Shown here: piece after piece, positions 25,182 to 33,688 of the stretch
How positions within the stretch are numbered: position 1 is the stretch's first letter
Layout: each line of letters begins with the position of its first letter
Assembly (NCBI GenBank): GCA_017940265.1
Contig: JAGAYY010000034.1
Location: 1-49,966, forward strand
Source of the DNA: Bacilli bacterium
GTDB taxonomy: Bacteria; Bacillota_I; Bacilli_A; RFN20; CAG-826
Direction: 5' to 3'
DNA length: 49,966 nucleotides
Position numbers and translations under genes: made by a program
Notes under the pieces: generated by a model
What the model saw: only the letters and a program-made list of their open reading frames with translations
The model's database searches: none
What the model was told of the DNA's origin: nothing

Positions 25182-26336
25182 ATGAAAATACTAAATAAGA
25201 ATAAAATTATTGTTTCTGCTCTTGCTCTAGCTATTGGCGCCTCTTTAGCAGGCTCCATTAGTGGCACTGTTGCTTGGTATCAATATTCTACCAGAGCTAA
25301 TGTTGCTTTCATTGGTGAAGCTGGTGGTTTCAGTGGCAATCTTCAAATGAGATTTGCTAGCGAATCCGCTGACGAAAATGCTTGGAGAACCAAGATTACT
25401 TATGACCAATTAAATGATGAATTAGCTGACACTGGTTATGCTTCAAAAATCGTCCCAATGACTTACGGCGCATTAGACAAAGATGGTGCTTTACCAGCAA
25501 GTGGTGGTTATATTCAACCATTAGCGGGCCAAGCCGATATGACAAAATGGGCTAAAGCAGAAAAAGCTAACTATGCGCAATTCAATTTACAAGTTCGTTA
25601 TCAAGAACGTACAAATGGCACTGAAGCTAATGTTGAAAGAAACGTTTACCTCACCAAGATGGTGATTCAAGAAGACGCTAAAAGCATTAACGAGGGTAAA
25701 GGTGATTTAACCGACGCTATTCGTGTTCACATTAGAACTAATGATGGTACTAATGATAAAAATAGACTTGTTTCTGCTAAGGGCAAACAAATTGATGTTA
25801 AAGGTAAACTTGATTTAGATGGTGACCACCATGACGATCAAGCATATCCAGAAAACGATGAATTCGGTTTTGGCTACACTGATGACACATATACAGATCG
25901 TCACCAATTACAAGACATTATTTACGGTGATGATGGTAATGATGAAACCAAAGAAATTCAAACTTCTTATAACATCACAAATGCCAAAGAAGAACCAGGC
26001 GTTCACTATTCACAAGAAGAAATCGATGCCGCTCAAGAAGGCGATGAAGCCTATGGCAAAACAACAGATGATTGGAAGAGCGAACCTGTTAACCAACTAG
26101 TTGTCTATTCTGAAAACAATGTTCTTTACGATAATGCTGATAAAGAACAAGTCACAGCTAATAGAGCTATTGGTAAGACAGTTGCTAGCGAAACCAACTA
26201 TTTAAACATCACAGTCACAATTTGGGTTGAAGGTTGGCAAAAATTAGAAGGTAGCGCTATCTGGGATGCCAATTACATTAAGTCATTATTTAATGTCGGT
26301 ATTCAATTCGGCGTTCAAGATGCCAGTGCTTTATAA
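25182..26336 (+). CDS. SipW-cognate exported protein (384 aa)
   Basis: The signal region ALALAIGASLAGSISGTVAWYQYSTRANVAFIGEAG has an AWY motif. The body contains LTDAIRVHIRTND, the Asp loop GKLDLDGDHHDDQ with a following IIYG, and the C-terminal LNITVTIWVEGWQKLEG. These match the preceding protein closely enough to indicate gene duplication. An insert rich in Asp, Glu and Asn (residues ~225-300) distinguishes it. AGGAG precedes the ATG by 9 nt. No anchor follows, so the product should be released or polymerised outside the cell after SipW-type cleavage. Confidence 0.86.
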   Translation: MKILNKNKIIVSALALAIGASLAGSISGTVAWYQYSTRANVAFIGEAGGFSGNLQMRFASESADENAWRTKITYDQLNDELADTGYASKIVPMTYGALDKDGALPASGGYIQPLAGQADMTKWAKAEKANYAQFNLQVRYQERTNGTEANVERNVYLTKMVIQEDAKSINEGKGDLTDAIRVHIRTNDGTNDKNRLVSAKGKQIDVKGKLDLDGDHHDDQAYPENDEFGFGYTDDTYTDRHQLQDIIYGDDGNDETKEIQTSYNITNAKEEPGVHYSQEEIDAAQEGDEAYGKTTDDWKSEPVNQLVVYSENNVLYDNADKEQVTANRAIGKTVASETNYLNITVTIWVEGWQKLEGSAIWDANYIKSLFNVGIQFGVQDASAL

Positions 26337-26369
26337 ACAAGCAGGAATAATTTATAAATAGATCATTTA

Positions 26370-26409
26370 CACCAGCAAAGTCATGCGCTTATGTGTGGCT
26401 TTGCTGGTG
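26370..26409 (+). promoter_or_regulatory. Strong intra-operon hairpin without T-tract
   Basis: CACCAGCAAAG and CTTTGCTGGTG pair perfectly over 11 bp around an 18-nt loop. No T run follows (GAAAAAGAAAA instead), so it is unlikely to terminate. It lies 12 nt upstream of AGAAGGA of the next gene and may stabilise or segment the long mRNA. Confidence 0.6.
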
Positions 26410-26430
26410 AAAAAGAAAATAAGAAGGAAT

Positions 26431-27639
26431 ATGAAAAAAGTAAGTTCTAGAAACATAGTTCTTGGAATGTTGGGCCTTGCTACTGTTCTATCAATCGGCG
26501 GTACAGTTAGCGGCACTTTAGCATGGTATGCTTATGCTACCCGTGCGGCTTTGTTATATTCTGGCACTTCTGTTTTTGATAATGGTCAATTAGAAATTGG
26601 TGTAAAAAGTAGTAATCAAATATCTGAATTAGTTGATTTAGGCATGGATGAAGAGACACACAATGGCTCTTATTATTACTTCGCGCCTGCTGGTGAAGGT
26701 TTATCTTCAACGTATATGAACGCTTACCTTTCCGCTAGAGGATATGCAAGTGATACATTAATGCCAGTTACTTCTGGCAGATTCAATCATGAAGATACCA
26801 ATTACAATACGCATCATTTATTAACTGCTCCAAATACTGAAGTTAGAAATCCAGATGCGACTCATAACCTTGCTCCTTATGCAACATACTCTCAAATCAC
26901 ATTTGCGTTTAAGACATTTAAAACTAACGCTAATGGTGAACGTGAATACGTTAGTGGTCAAGAATTGTGGTTAACATATGTCCAAACACGTGCGTCACAA
27001 TCCTCAACTGGTAATGTTGCTAAGGCAATGAGAATGTATATCAACCGTGATGAATCATTCTATGGTGTAAACAATGGCTTTATCTTTAATCCATCTGTTG
27101 AACAATCAGGGGCTACAAAGGTAGCGGGTTTACTTAACCTTGGTTATGACGAAACATATGACTTCGATGATCATGGTGAAATCATCTATGGTGATTATTC
27201 TTTAAAGAGCGGTGCTTCTGACGATGGCATTAGTGATGGCCCATATACTGGAGAAAATCTCATTTGGGACGTCAATAACAAATGGAATTGGGAGTCCAAA
27301 CCATATAATGAACAAAATCAACAAGAGTTCGCAGACACATTTACGGCAACTCACTCAGCTTCTGCTCCAAGATACTATGAGAATTTAGATAACTTGGATA
27401 TTAAGACCGCTAAATATTTAGGAACTGATGATGTTGTTCAAGCCAAGGATAGCAATGGTATCCTTGCTAATCCTGATGGCAAAAAGACATCTGTTTGTAT
27501 AACTGGTGGCGAAAGTGTTGGCTACATCGGTGAATTTGATGCTACAATTTATTTAGAAGGTTGGGATTTCTCCGTCATAGACAAAGAACAATCTCACAAA
27601 TTTGATTTCCAATTAAGATTCGAGACTAATAGGCTTTAA
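26431..27639 (+). CDS. SipW-cognate exported protein (402 aa)
   Basis: The ATG at 26431 follows AGAAGGA and begins directly with a signal peptide (MLGLATVLSIGGTVSGTLAWYAYATRAALLYSG), AWY type. A longer reading from 26383 would start inside the intergenic hairpin. Shared family motifs are VAKAMRMYINRDE, AGLLNLGYDETYDFDDHGEIIYGDYS (Asp loop plus IYG) and the C-terminal FDATIYLEGWDFSVID. The Asp loop is less canonical than in its relatives. It ends 5 nt before the next ATG. Likely matrix or fibre subunit. Confidence 0.85.
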   Translation: MKKVSSRNIVLGMLGLATVLSIGGTVSGTLAWYAYATRAALLYSGTSVFDNGQLEIGVKSSNQISELVDLGMDEETHNGSYYYFAPAGEGLSSTYMNAYLSARGYASDTLMPVTSGRFNHEDTNYNTHHLLTAPNTEVRNPDATHNLAPYATYSQITFAFKTFKTNANGEREYVSGQELWLTYVQTRASQSSTGNVAKAMRMYINRDESFYGVNNGFIFNPSVEQSGATKVAGLLNLGYDETYDFDDHGEIIYGDYSLKSGASDDGISDGPYTGENLIWDVNNKWNWESKPYNEQNQQEFADTFTATHSASAPRYYENLDNLDIKTAKYLGTDDVVQAKDSNGILANPDGKKTSVCITGGESVGYIGEFDATIYLEGWDFSVIDKEQSHKFDFQLRFETNRL

Positions 27640-27644
27640 TTTTT

Positions 27645-28724
27645 ATGAACAAGAAAAGAATTGTACTTACCAGTATTATAGGTATGGCCGCAATCGCGAC
27701 TTTATCCGTTTCTTTAACTTGGGCCTGGTACGCTAGTAGCGATCACTTACAAGTTGATTCTTTTGACATTGATATGAACGGTAACGTTCAACTCTTATTA
27801 TCAACCTCAAAAGAGTTAGATACTTTTAAACAAAAACTAACAAATGAAGATTTAATAAAAGAAGAGAACTTTGCTTTAGCACCAGTCAGTTCTATGTATA
27901 AGGATGAATGGTTTTCTGAGAAAGCAAATAATCCTTTGTTCTATGATTGCTCAACTGCGGTCTCTGAAGAAGGTACTCTTATTAAAGAAGTTGCTAGAAG
28001 TGGTTATTTCTCTAAAAAGATTTATCTTTTATCTAACACCGTTGATTATTATGCAACATTAGATGCATCTCAATGTGCATTCAACGCTAATGAAACTGCT
28101 AATTTTTTACGCGCGCAAGATATGCACAATCAATATAAAGATGCGACTGTTGAACAAATCGCAGAAAGCCTTAATAGTTTAAAAGAATGCTTAAGAATGT
28201 CTATCTTAGTGAATTCTGAAGACTATTACCGCTATTACATCATTGATCCATACAAACAAGAAAATGAACAAGTCTTATTTGGTGGCACGCTTGATAACGA
28301 TGCTGACGGCTATTATGACTACTATGTTGATAATGGACAAAAAAGAGAATATATCTATGGCGAAGTTGAAAATCGTGATGACGCAAGATATATCGATCCA
28401 GTTGATCCACATGGTATCGTTGATAGAATCGATTCAAGAGGCAATTTCTATGGCAATAGTTTCATCGCCAAGAATAGAATCGATACTTACACATTTGATA
28501 AAGAAAACTCTACCGATCTAAGAATCGCTAGTGAAGATTCATACGCCCTAAGTGACGCGGATGACATTAATACAGAAATCTTAATTCCTTGCCATCCTAA
28601 TGAACCAACCGAAATTACTGTTTCTATCTATTTAGAAGGTTGGGACAAAGCTTGCGTCAATCAAACAATGGGTGCCTGTTTTGATACAAATATAAGTTTT
28701 AAATTACTGAGGAGGATCTTGTAA
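27645..28724 (+). CDS. SipW-cognate exported protein (359 aa)
   Basis: The signal region SIIGMAAIATLSVSLTWAWYASSDHLQVDSFDIDMNG has AWY and is followed by a strand unlike the Y-A-T-R-A of the three preceding proteins, so it may be a different subunit type. It keeps LKECLRMSILVNS, GGTLDNDADGYYDYY with a following YIYG, and TEITVSIYLEGWDKAC near the end. Four Cys residues are unusual for this set. The ribosome site is poor. The stop and the start of the next gene overlap as TAATG, tying it to the ATPase gene. Confidence 0.83.
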   Translation: MNKKRIVLTSIIGMAAIATLSVSLTWAWYASSDHLQVDSFDIDMNGNVQLLLSTSKELDTFKQKLTNEDLIKEENFALAPVSSMYKDEWFSEKANNPLFYDCSTAVSEEGTLIKEVARSGYFSKKIYLLSNTVDYYATLDASQCAFNANETANFLRAQDMHNQYKDATVEQIAESLNSLKECLRMSILVNSEDYYRYYIIDPYKQENEQVLFGGTLDNDADGYYDYYVDNGQKREYIYGEVENRDDARYIDPVDPHGIVDRIDSRGNFYGNSFIAKNRIDTYTFDKENSTDLRIASEDSYALSDADDINTEILIPCHPNEPTEITVSIYLEGWDKACVNQTMGACFDTNISFKLLRRIL

Positions 28725-30250
28725 TGGTTGCTTATTTTGATTATTTAAGGGAAATGTTCCTTAAAGTAATGGGTGATATTGGCACATTCTTATATAAAGC
28801 CTTTATCTCCCCATGGACTGATTTAGGAAACAATTTCAACACCTACAATTCTTACATGAGTGCTCATAGTGGCCAATTTGGTTTCCTAGGTTGGTTATTC
28901 TGGGTCATCATGTTATTACTTTTAATCGGCCTTTTCGCTGGTTTAATTTTTCTTATTGTCATCTTCTTACGTAAGTATGTGAGATTTGTCCGTAAGGAAT
29001 TAGATAAAGAAGAATTATCTAGACAAGTTGAAAGACTCAATTATGAATTATTCCAAGCCATCCAAGAAAAAGATAAGATCCTCAATCTCAAAGTTGGTTA
29101 TATGGGCTTACGTGGTGCTTCTGAAAGTCAATTGGACCAAGAAAGCCAAGAAATCGTGGAAGAAGTCAGTTCCAGATTCCCAAAACTTATCCATGTTGAT
29201 AACAAATATAGAGGCACAAACATGGATATTCCATATAGACCAAACTTATCTCTTGAAGAATTATGTAATGCCTTCCGTAACTTCGCTGCTAGCCAATTGA
29301 AGTTATATTATAGGGAAGATGTTATTAAACAATTATTTGCCGGTATGGCGGCCTCTAAGCTAATCATCTTAGAAGGTATCTCTGGTACAGGTAAAACATC
29401 CTTAGCGTTCGCTCTTGGCAAATTCTTCAATTTCGATAGTGCGATTATTCCAGTTCAACCATCCTGGAAAGATAGAAGTGAATTATTAGGTTACTATAAC
29501 GAATTCACTAAGAAGTTCAATGAAACTGAATTCTTAAGAGCGTTATATACCACAACATATAGACAAGACTTAGATGTCATCGTCCTCGATGAAATGAACT
29601 TAGCCCGTATTGAATACTACTTCGCTGAATTCTTATCCATCATGGAAATGAGAGATCCTAACGACTGGGTTATCGACTTAATTCCTACAACAATCGCTAA
29701 CGACCCAGTTAACTTAAAAGATGGTAAGTTATTAATCCCACAAAACGTCATCTTCTTTGGCACTGCCAATAACGATGATAGTACATTCACCATCTCCGAT
29801 AAGGTCTATGACCGTGCGATCTCATTATTCTTTGATGATAAGGGCAGACCATTTGAGTGTCCAATTCAAGAGGCTATGAACGTCCCATATAGTCAAATTA
29901 GAAAATTATATGATGATGCGATTAACCAATTCCCAATCTCTAAAGACATGTCAGACAAGTTCGAACAACTTGATAACTTCGTCATTAAGAAATTCAAACT
30001 TGCCTTTGGTAACCGTATCTTAAAACAATTAGATACATTTATCCCAGTTTATGTCGCCTGTGGTGGTAAAGAAGTCGATGGTTATGACTTCATCTTCACT
30101 AACAAGGTCTTAAAGAAATTCGAATCTCTTAACATCGCCTTCTTAAAAGACGAATTAAAAGAACTCGATGCCCAATTAGATAAGATGTATGGCAAGGGTA
30201 ACTTCAAAATGGCCCATAGCTACATCGATAACTTAATTAAGAACAACTAA
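28724..30250 (+). CDS. Membrane-anchored McrB-like AAA+ ATPase
   Basis: A hydrophobic segment (residues ~50-85, FLGWLFWVIMLLLLIGLFAGLIFLIVIFL) anchors the protein, followed by a coiled-coil-like linker. The AAA+ core starts near residue 200: Walker A EGISGTGKTS, Walker B VIVLDEMNLARIEYYF and a sensor region FFGTANNDDST. NLARxExYF and the TANxDDST sensor are features of the McrB/MoxR branch. Such ATPases work with a partner; McrB-like ones often pair with DUF2357 or McrC proteins. Here the next gene is DUF2357-like. Placement between fibre subunits and the signal peptidase suggests a role in assembly or export. The membrane anchor is not typical of restriction McrB. Confidence 0.85.
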   Translation: MVAYFDYLREMFLKVMGDIGTFLYKAFISPWTDLGNNFNTYNSYMSAHSGQFGFLGWLFWVIMLLLLIGLFAGLIFLIVIFLRKYVRFVRKELDKEELSRQVERLNYELFQAIQEKDKILNLKVGYMGLRGASESQLDQESQEIVEEVSSRFPKLIHVDNKYRGTNMDIPYRPNLSLEELCNAFRNFAASQLKLYYREDVIKQLFAGMAASKLIILEGISGTGKTSLAFALGKFFNFDSAIIPVQPSWKDRSELLGYYNEFTKKFNETEFLRALYTTTYRQDLDVIVLDEMNLARIEYYFAEFLSIMEMRDPNDWVIDLIPTTIANDPVNLKDGKLLIPQNVIFFGTANNDDSTFTISDKVYDRAISLFFDDKGRPFECPIQEAMNVPYSQIRKLYDDAINQFPISKDMSDKFEQLDNFVIKKFKLAFGNRILKQLDTFIPVYVACGGKEVDGYDFIFTNKVLKKFESLNIAFLKDELKELDAQLDKMYGKGNFKMAHSYIDNLIKNN

Positions 30251-30271
30251 TAGTTAAAAACAAAACTCATC

Positions 30272-32821
30272 ATGAAAAAAACGGTCACAACAAACAAACA
30301 ACTAAATAAAGCCTATCATAGCGCGATGAAAAAAATCGTACGTGATTCCCACGCTAAGGAAATCTACGATTCTTTAAGCGCGGGTAAGAATTCTTATTTA
30401 AGACTTGACCGTTTAGCCTCCTCCTCTTTTGATAAGAGCTGGATTGAAATGATTGAAGGCTGTATCTTCGATTTAGGCGATATCATCGCTAATCCAAGAC
30501 AACACACTAAAGTCGTCGGTAACTTAACACCAGTAGAACTTGCTAGAAAAGTCACATCTGAATCCGTGCAACACTTAGCGAGCCATACGCAGTACATTAA
30601 AGAAGTCGATGATTATGGTAATGTCATTCCTTCTAAGATCTTATCCATGAGTAGTGATGATGATTTACATACCTATGAAAATAGATTCATCGCGACTTTT
30701 GTAAGAAGACTATATTTATTCATTTCTAAACGTTATGAATTCGTTTCTAAATTCGCGGAATTACATAACGAAGAAGTTTTATATTTCAAAAACAAATCCA
30801 TCGTCGATGGTGCGGAAGTTGAAATTGAAACAAAGATTAAAGTTTCTTATAAGAAAGAAGACGAAGAAACCAAAATTAACAGTAGTTACGTTGAAAGAAT
30901 TCAACAAACTAGAGACTATATTTCCTATTTCTATAATTCTCCATTTATGAAACAAATGAAGAACGAAAAGGATGTCCGCAATCCAATCGTTCAAACTAAC
31001 ATCATTAGAAAGAATCCTAAATATAGACACTGCTATGAAGTTTATAGATTTATCGAAACATACGATAGATTAGGTGTCGACTATAAGATTGATGAAAACT
31101 ATTCATTATTTAATGATGAAGAACTCGCAGAATTAAACAGAACCTTATTCGCTAACTATGTGACATTAAGAGGTAATAACATTGCCCGTGAAAAGAAAGT
31201 TAACACTAAGGTTTATAAGCCAAGAATTCTCACATCCTTAGATGATGAATCATTTATCTATGGTCCATTATTAGAAGGTCCAATCTCTTTCGCTAGAGTG
31301 GATGATGGCTATCAAGCCTATTTAGATAGTAAAGTCAGAAAAGACTTACCACTCCATCCAACTAAGAAAGAAAAAGAATATTACGAAGATGAATACGCCG
31401 CTAAGAAGGAAAATCAACAAGATCTTAAAGCAAAGAACGACTTATTAAAGCGTAGACAAAAAGAAGTCAATGCCTTCGAAAAGAAAGTCCAAGCCATCTT
31501 AGCGAAACGTGAACAAGCTAGACTTAAACTCCTTGAAATGGAGAAAGAAGCGATTAGAAAAGAAGAAGAAGACTTACTCAACGCCATGCGTAATGAAATC
31601 ATTAACGCTTCTAAACAAGACGTTACTGATATCGTTAACGCTAATAATGCCCCAGTAGAAGAACCTAAGAAGGGCAAGAAGAAAGAAAAAGAAGTTGAGA
31701 AAGTATATGTCCCAACGGTCACCTTCGACCAAGCAGCGGATGAGATCTGGCCACAACTTAGAAATCCACATCCAATTCCAAAAGTCGTGGAGAAAGTTGT
31801 TGTTAAAGAAGTCGTTAAGGAAGTACCAGTTCCTACACCTGCTCCTACTAAGGAACAACCAACTCAAGTTGTTAAGGTTTATACACCAACTGTGACATTT
31901 GATGAAGCCGCTGATGAGATCTGGCCACAATTAAATAATCCAAATCCAATTGCTAAAGCGGAAGAACAAGTGGTGGTTGAAGTTCCTGTTAAACAGGCTA
32001 AAGCCGCTAAGAAAGCTGCTAAACCAGCGCCAGTACAACAAGCGCAGGCCGAGCCTAGCAAACCAGCGCCAGTCGTTTATATTCCTACAGTCACATTTGA
32101 TGAAGCTGCGGATGAAATCTGGCCTCAACTCAATAATCCAACACCAATCGTCGTGGAACAACCTGCTCCAGCACAAGAAGCTGAACAACCAGTTCAAGAA
32201 GCTGCTCCAGTTCCACAAGAAAATGCTGAACAACCAGCACAAGTGGAACCACAACCAGTGGGTCGTAAAGTAAAGATTAAGTTCAAGAGATATGATGGCT
32301 CTGAAGTCGTCATCTATGAAACTGATAAGAAGAAAAAGGCTAAACCAGTGAGCTTTGAACAAGCCGCTGATGAAATCTGGCCTCAACTTAGACACCCTCA
32401 TCCTCTTCCAAAGGAAGAAAAGAAACCTGTTCCAGTAGAAAAGAAACCTGCTGAAGCAGTGGAACCACAACCAGTAGAAGCGCCTCAACAAGCGCCTGCT
32501 AGGGAAGAGTCACAACCAGAGGGCAGAAAGATTAAGAAATTCTTTAAGAGAAGTGATGGCACAGTCGCTATCATCTATCAAAAAGAAAAGGCTAAATCTT
32601 TAAGAGCAAAAGCTCGCTCGGAAGCAAGGGCTAAAGAAGCTGCTAATAAAGAAGAGCCTAAGCAAGAAGCGCCAAAGGCTGAACCGAAGGTTCAAGAAGC
32701 TCCAAAACAAGCGCCTAAGCAAAACAATCAAAGACACTCCTATAAAGAGGAGAAAAAAGAAAATAGACCACAACAAAAAGTGATCAAAGGAAAAAACAGT
32801 CGTAAGAAATTTAAGAAGTAA
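30272..32821 (+). CDS. DUF2357-like scaffold protein with four WPQL repeats
   Basis: The N-terminal ~340 residues resemble DUF2357 proteins (DDDLHTYENRFIATFVRRLYLFISKRYEF). Unlike nuclease members, I see no PD-(D/E)XK signature. Residues ~370-450 form a charged coiled coil. From ~478 on, the chain is Pro/Ala/Glu/Lys-rich and disordered, with four copies of VTFDEAADEIWPQL at residues ~478-503, 536-561, 602-627 and 692-714. Two copies of GRK(I/V)KxxFKRxDG follow them. The C-terminus is Lys/Gln-rich and basic. The gene follows the ATPase by 21 nt, as in McrB-DUF2357 pairs. It is probably a cytoplasmic scaffold binding a partner four times; the partner is unknown. Confidence 0.78.
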   Translation: MKKTVTTNKQLNKAYHSAMKKIVRDSHAKEIYDSLSAGKNSYLRLDRLASSSFDKSWIEMIEGCIFDLGDIIANPRQHTKVVGNLTPVELARKVTSESVQHLASHTQYIKEVDDYGNVIPSKILSMSSDDDLHTYENRFIATFVRRLYLFISKRYEFVSKFAELHNEEVLYFKNKSIVDGAEVEIETKIKVSYKKEDEETKINSSYVERIQQTRDYISYFYNSPFMKQMKNEKDVRNPIVQTNIIRKNPKYRHCYEVYRFIETYDRLGVDYKIDENYSLFNDEELAELNRTLFANYVTLRGNNIAREKKVNTKVYKPRILTSLDDESFIYGPLLEGPISFARVDDGYQAYLDSKVRKDLPLHPTKKEKEYYEDEYAAKKENQQDLKAKNDLLKRRQKEVNAFEKKVQAILAKREQARLKLLEMEKEAIRKEEEDLLNAMRNEIINASKQDVTDIVNANNAPVEEPKKGKKKEKEVEKVYVPTVTFDQAADEIWPQLRNPHPIPKVVEKVVVKEVVKEVPVPTPAPTKEQPTQVVKVYTPTVTFDEAADEIWPQLNNPNPIAKAEEQVVVEVPVKQAKAAKKAAKPAPVQQAQAEPSKPAPVVYIPTVTFDEAADEIWPQLNNPTPIVVEQPAPAQEAEQPVQEAAPVPQENAEQPAQVEPQPVGRKVKIKFKRYDGSEVVIYETDKKKKAKPVSFEQAADEIWPQLRHPHPLPKEEKKPVPVEKKPAEAVEPQPVEAPQQAPAREESQPEGRKIKKFFKRSDGTVAIIYQKEKAKSLRAKARSEARAKEAANKEEPKQEAPKAEPKVQEAPKQAPKQNNQRHSYKEEKKENRPQQKVIKGKNSRKKFKK
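31703..32413 (+). repeat. Four in-frame WPQL motif repeats
   Basis: The coding repeats start at about 31703, 31877, 32075 and 32345. Each encodes a form of P-T-V-T-F-D-E-A-A-D-E-I-W-P-Q-L-x-N-P-x-P-I. The DNA copies differ at many synonymous positions while the peptide core AADEIWPQL is unchanged, which implies selection on the peptide. Confidence 0.9.
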
Positions 32822-32824
32822 TTT

Positions 32825-33688
32825 ATGAGCGAACAAGTTAAGGAAAAACGTGTTAAAAAGCCAAAAAGTAAGGCCAGAAAGATTATTGAATGGGTCCTTA
32901 CTGGTATTTTCCTTGCGCTTTTCGCCTTTGTATTAGCCGGTCAAATTGATGGCATGGTACATAAAAAGGATCATTATAATCAACAACTTAGATTCGGCTA
33001 TGGTACATTCGTTGTTAAAACGGATTCTATGGAACCTAAGTATATGATTGGTACTGCCTTAATTACTTATAACGAAGACGCTGATAAGATTTATGAACGT
33101 TTCCAAAAAGGTGAAGAAGTGGATATCACTTTCGTTGATGTCTATAACACTAACAACGAATACACTTCACCATTGAATAATCCAGAATTAACAAAAAGAA
33201 CTGACCCTACTGGTGTCCCTATGACCCATAGAGTTAAAGAAGTTCATGTTAATAACAATCAAGAAAAAGGCAAAGGTAAATATACATTTATTACTGCCGG
33301 TATTAATACAAGATCCACTAACTTAGGTTGGAAAGAAGGAGAACCTGATATCGTTATTAACCAATATCAAGCGTTCACTGAAAAAGAAATCCTAGGAAGA
33401 GTAACAGTCAATTCTGCATTCTTAGGTGGTGTGTTCTCATTTGTGGGTTCACCTCTTGGGTTATTAGTGCTCCTATTAATTCCAGCGTTCTATCTTGTTG
33501 TATCTAGTGTGATTGATATATTTAAGGCTTATAAAGAGCCTGAACCTGCCACAGAAGGAGCGGGAGGACAACCTAATAACAATAACGGTCCTGTTACTCT
33601 CTCAGAAGCAGATAAAAAGAGGCTTAAAGAACAACTCTTAGAAGAAATGATTAGTAAGAAGAAAGGAGAAAGCCATGAAAGCAAGTAG
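32825..33688 (+). CDS. sipW: SipW-type (ER-like) signal peptidase
   Basis: This 287-aa protein has an N-terminal membrane helix (residues ~22-44) and a second near the C-terminus (~193-220). The S26 catalytic serine is Ser68 in VVKTDSMEPKYMIG. The usual lysine is replaced by His135 in PMTHRVKEV, the Ser-His arrangement of SipW and eukaryotic signal peptidases. The later TAGINTRSTN...PDIV block matches the conserved GDN/D region. The C-terminal cytoplasmic tail is charged and helical. The start is 4 nt after the preceding gene. In bacilli SipW processes TasA and TapA; here the local AWF/AWY proteins are the obvious substrates. The EAL gene starts within its last codons. Confidence 0.93.
   Translation: MSEQVKEKRVKKPKSKARKIIEWVLTGIFLALFAFVLAGQIDGMVHKKDHYNQQLRFGYGTFVVKTDSMEPKYMIGTALITYNEDADKIYERFQKGEEVDITFVDVYNTNNEYTSPLNNPELTKRTDPTGVPMTHRVKEVHVNNNQEKGKGKYTFITAGINTRSTNLGWKEGEPDIVINQYQAFTEKEILGRVTVNSAFLGGVFSFVGSPLGLLVLLLIPAFYLVVSSVIDIFKAYKEPEPATEGAGGQPNNNNGPVTLSEADKKRLKEQLLEEMISKKKGESHESK

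Noticed and set aside
12983..28724. LPXTG/sortase-anchored surface proteins
   Set aside because: None of the exported proteins ends with LPXTG, a hydrophobic segment and a basic tail, and there is no sortase gene in the window.
30272..32821. Restriction or phage-defence function for the McrB/DUF2357-like pair
   Set aside because: No nuclease motif is visible, the ATPase is membrane-anchored, and both neighbours belong to an export/matrix operon. Defence is not excluded but is less likely.
31414..32836. Long minus-strand open frames opposite the WPQL scaffold gene
   Set aside because: Their Trp/Phe/Leu- or Ser-rich composition reflects the reverse complement of Lys/Glu/Pro codons. They have no ribosome sites and overlap a well-supported gene.
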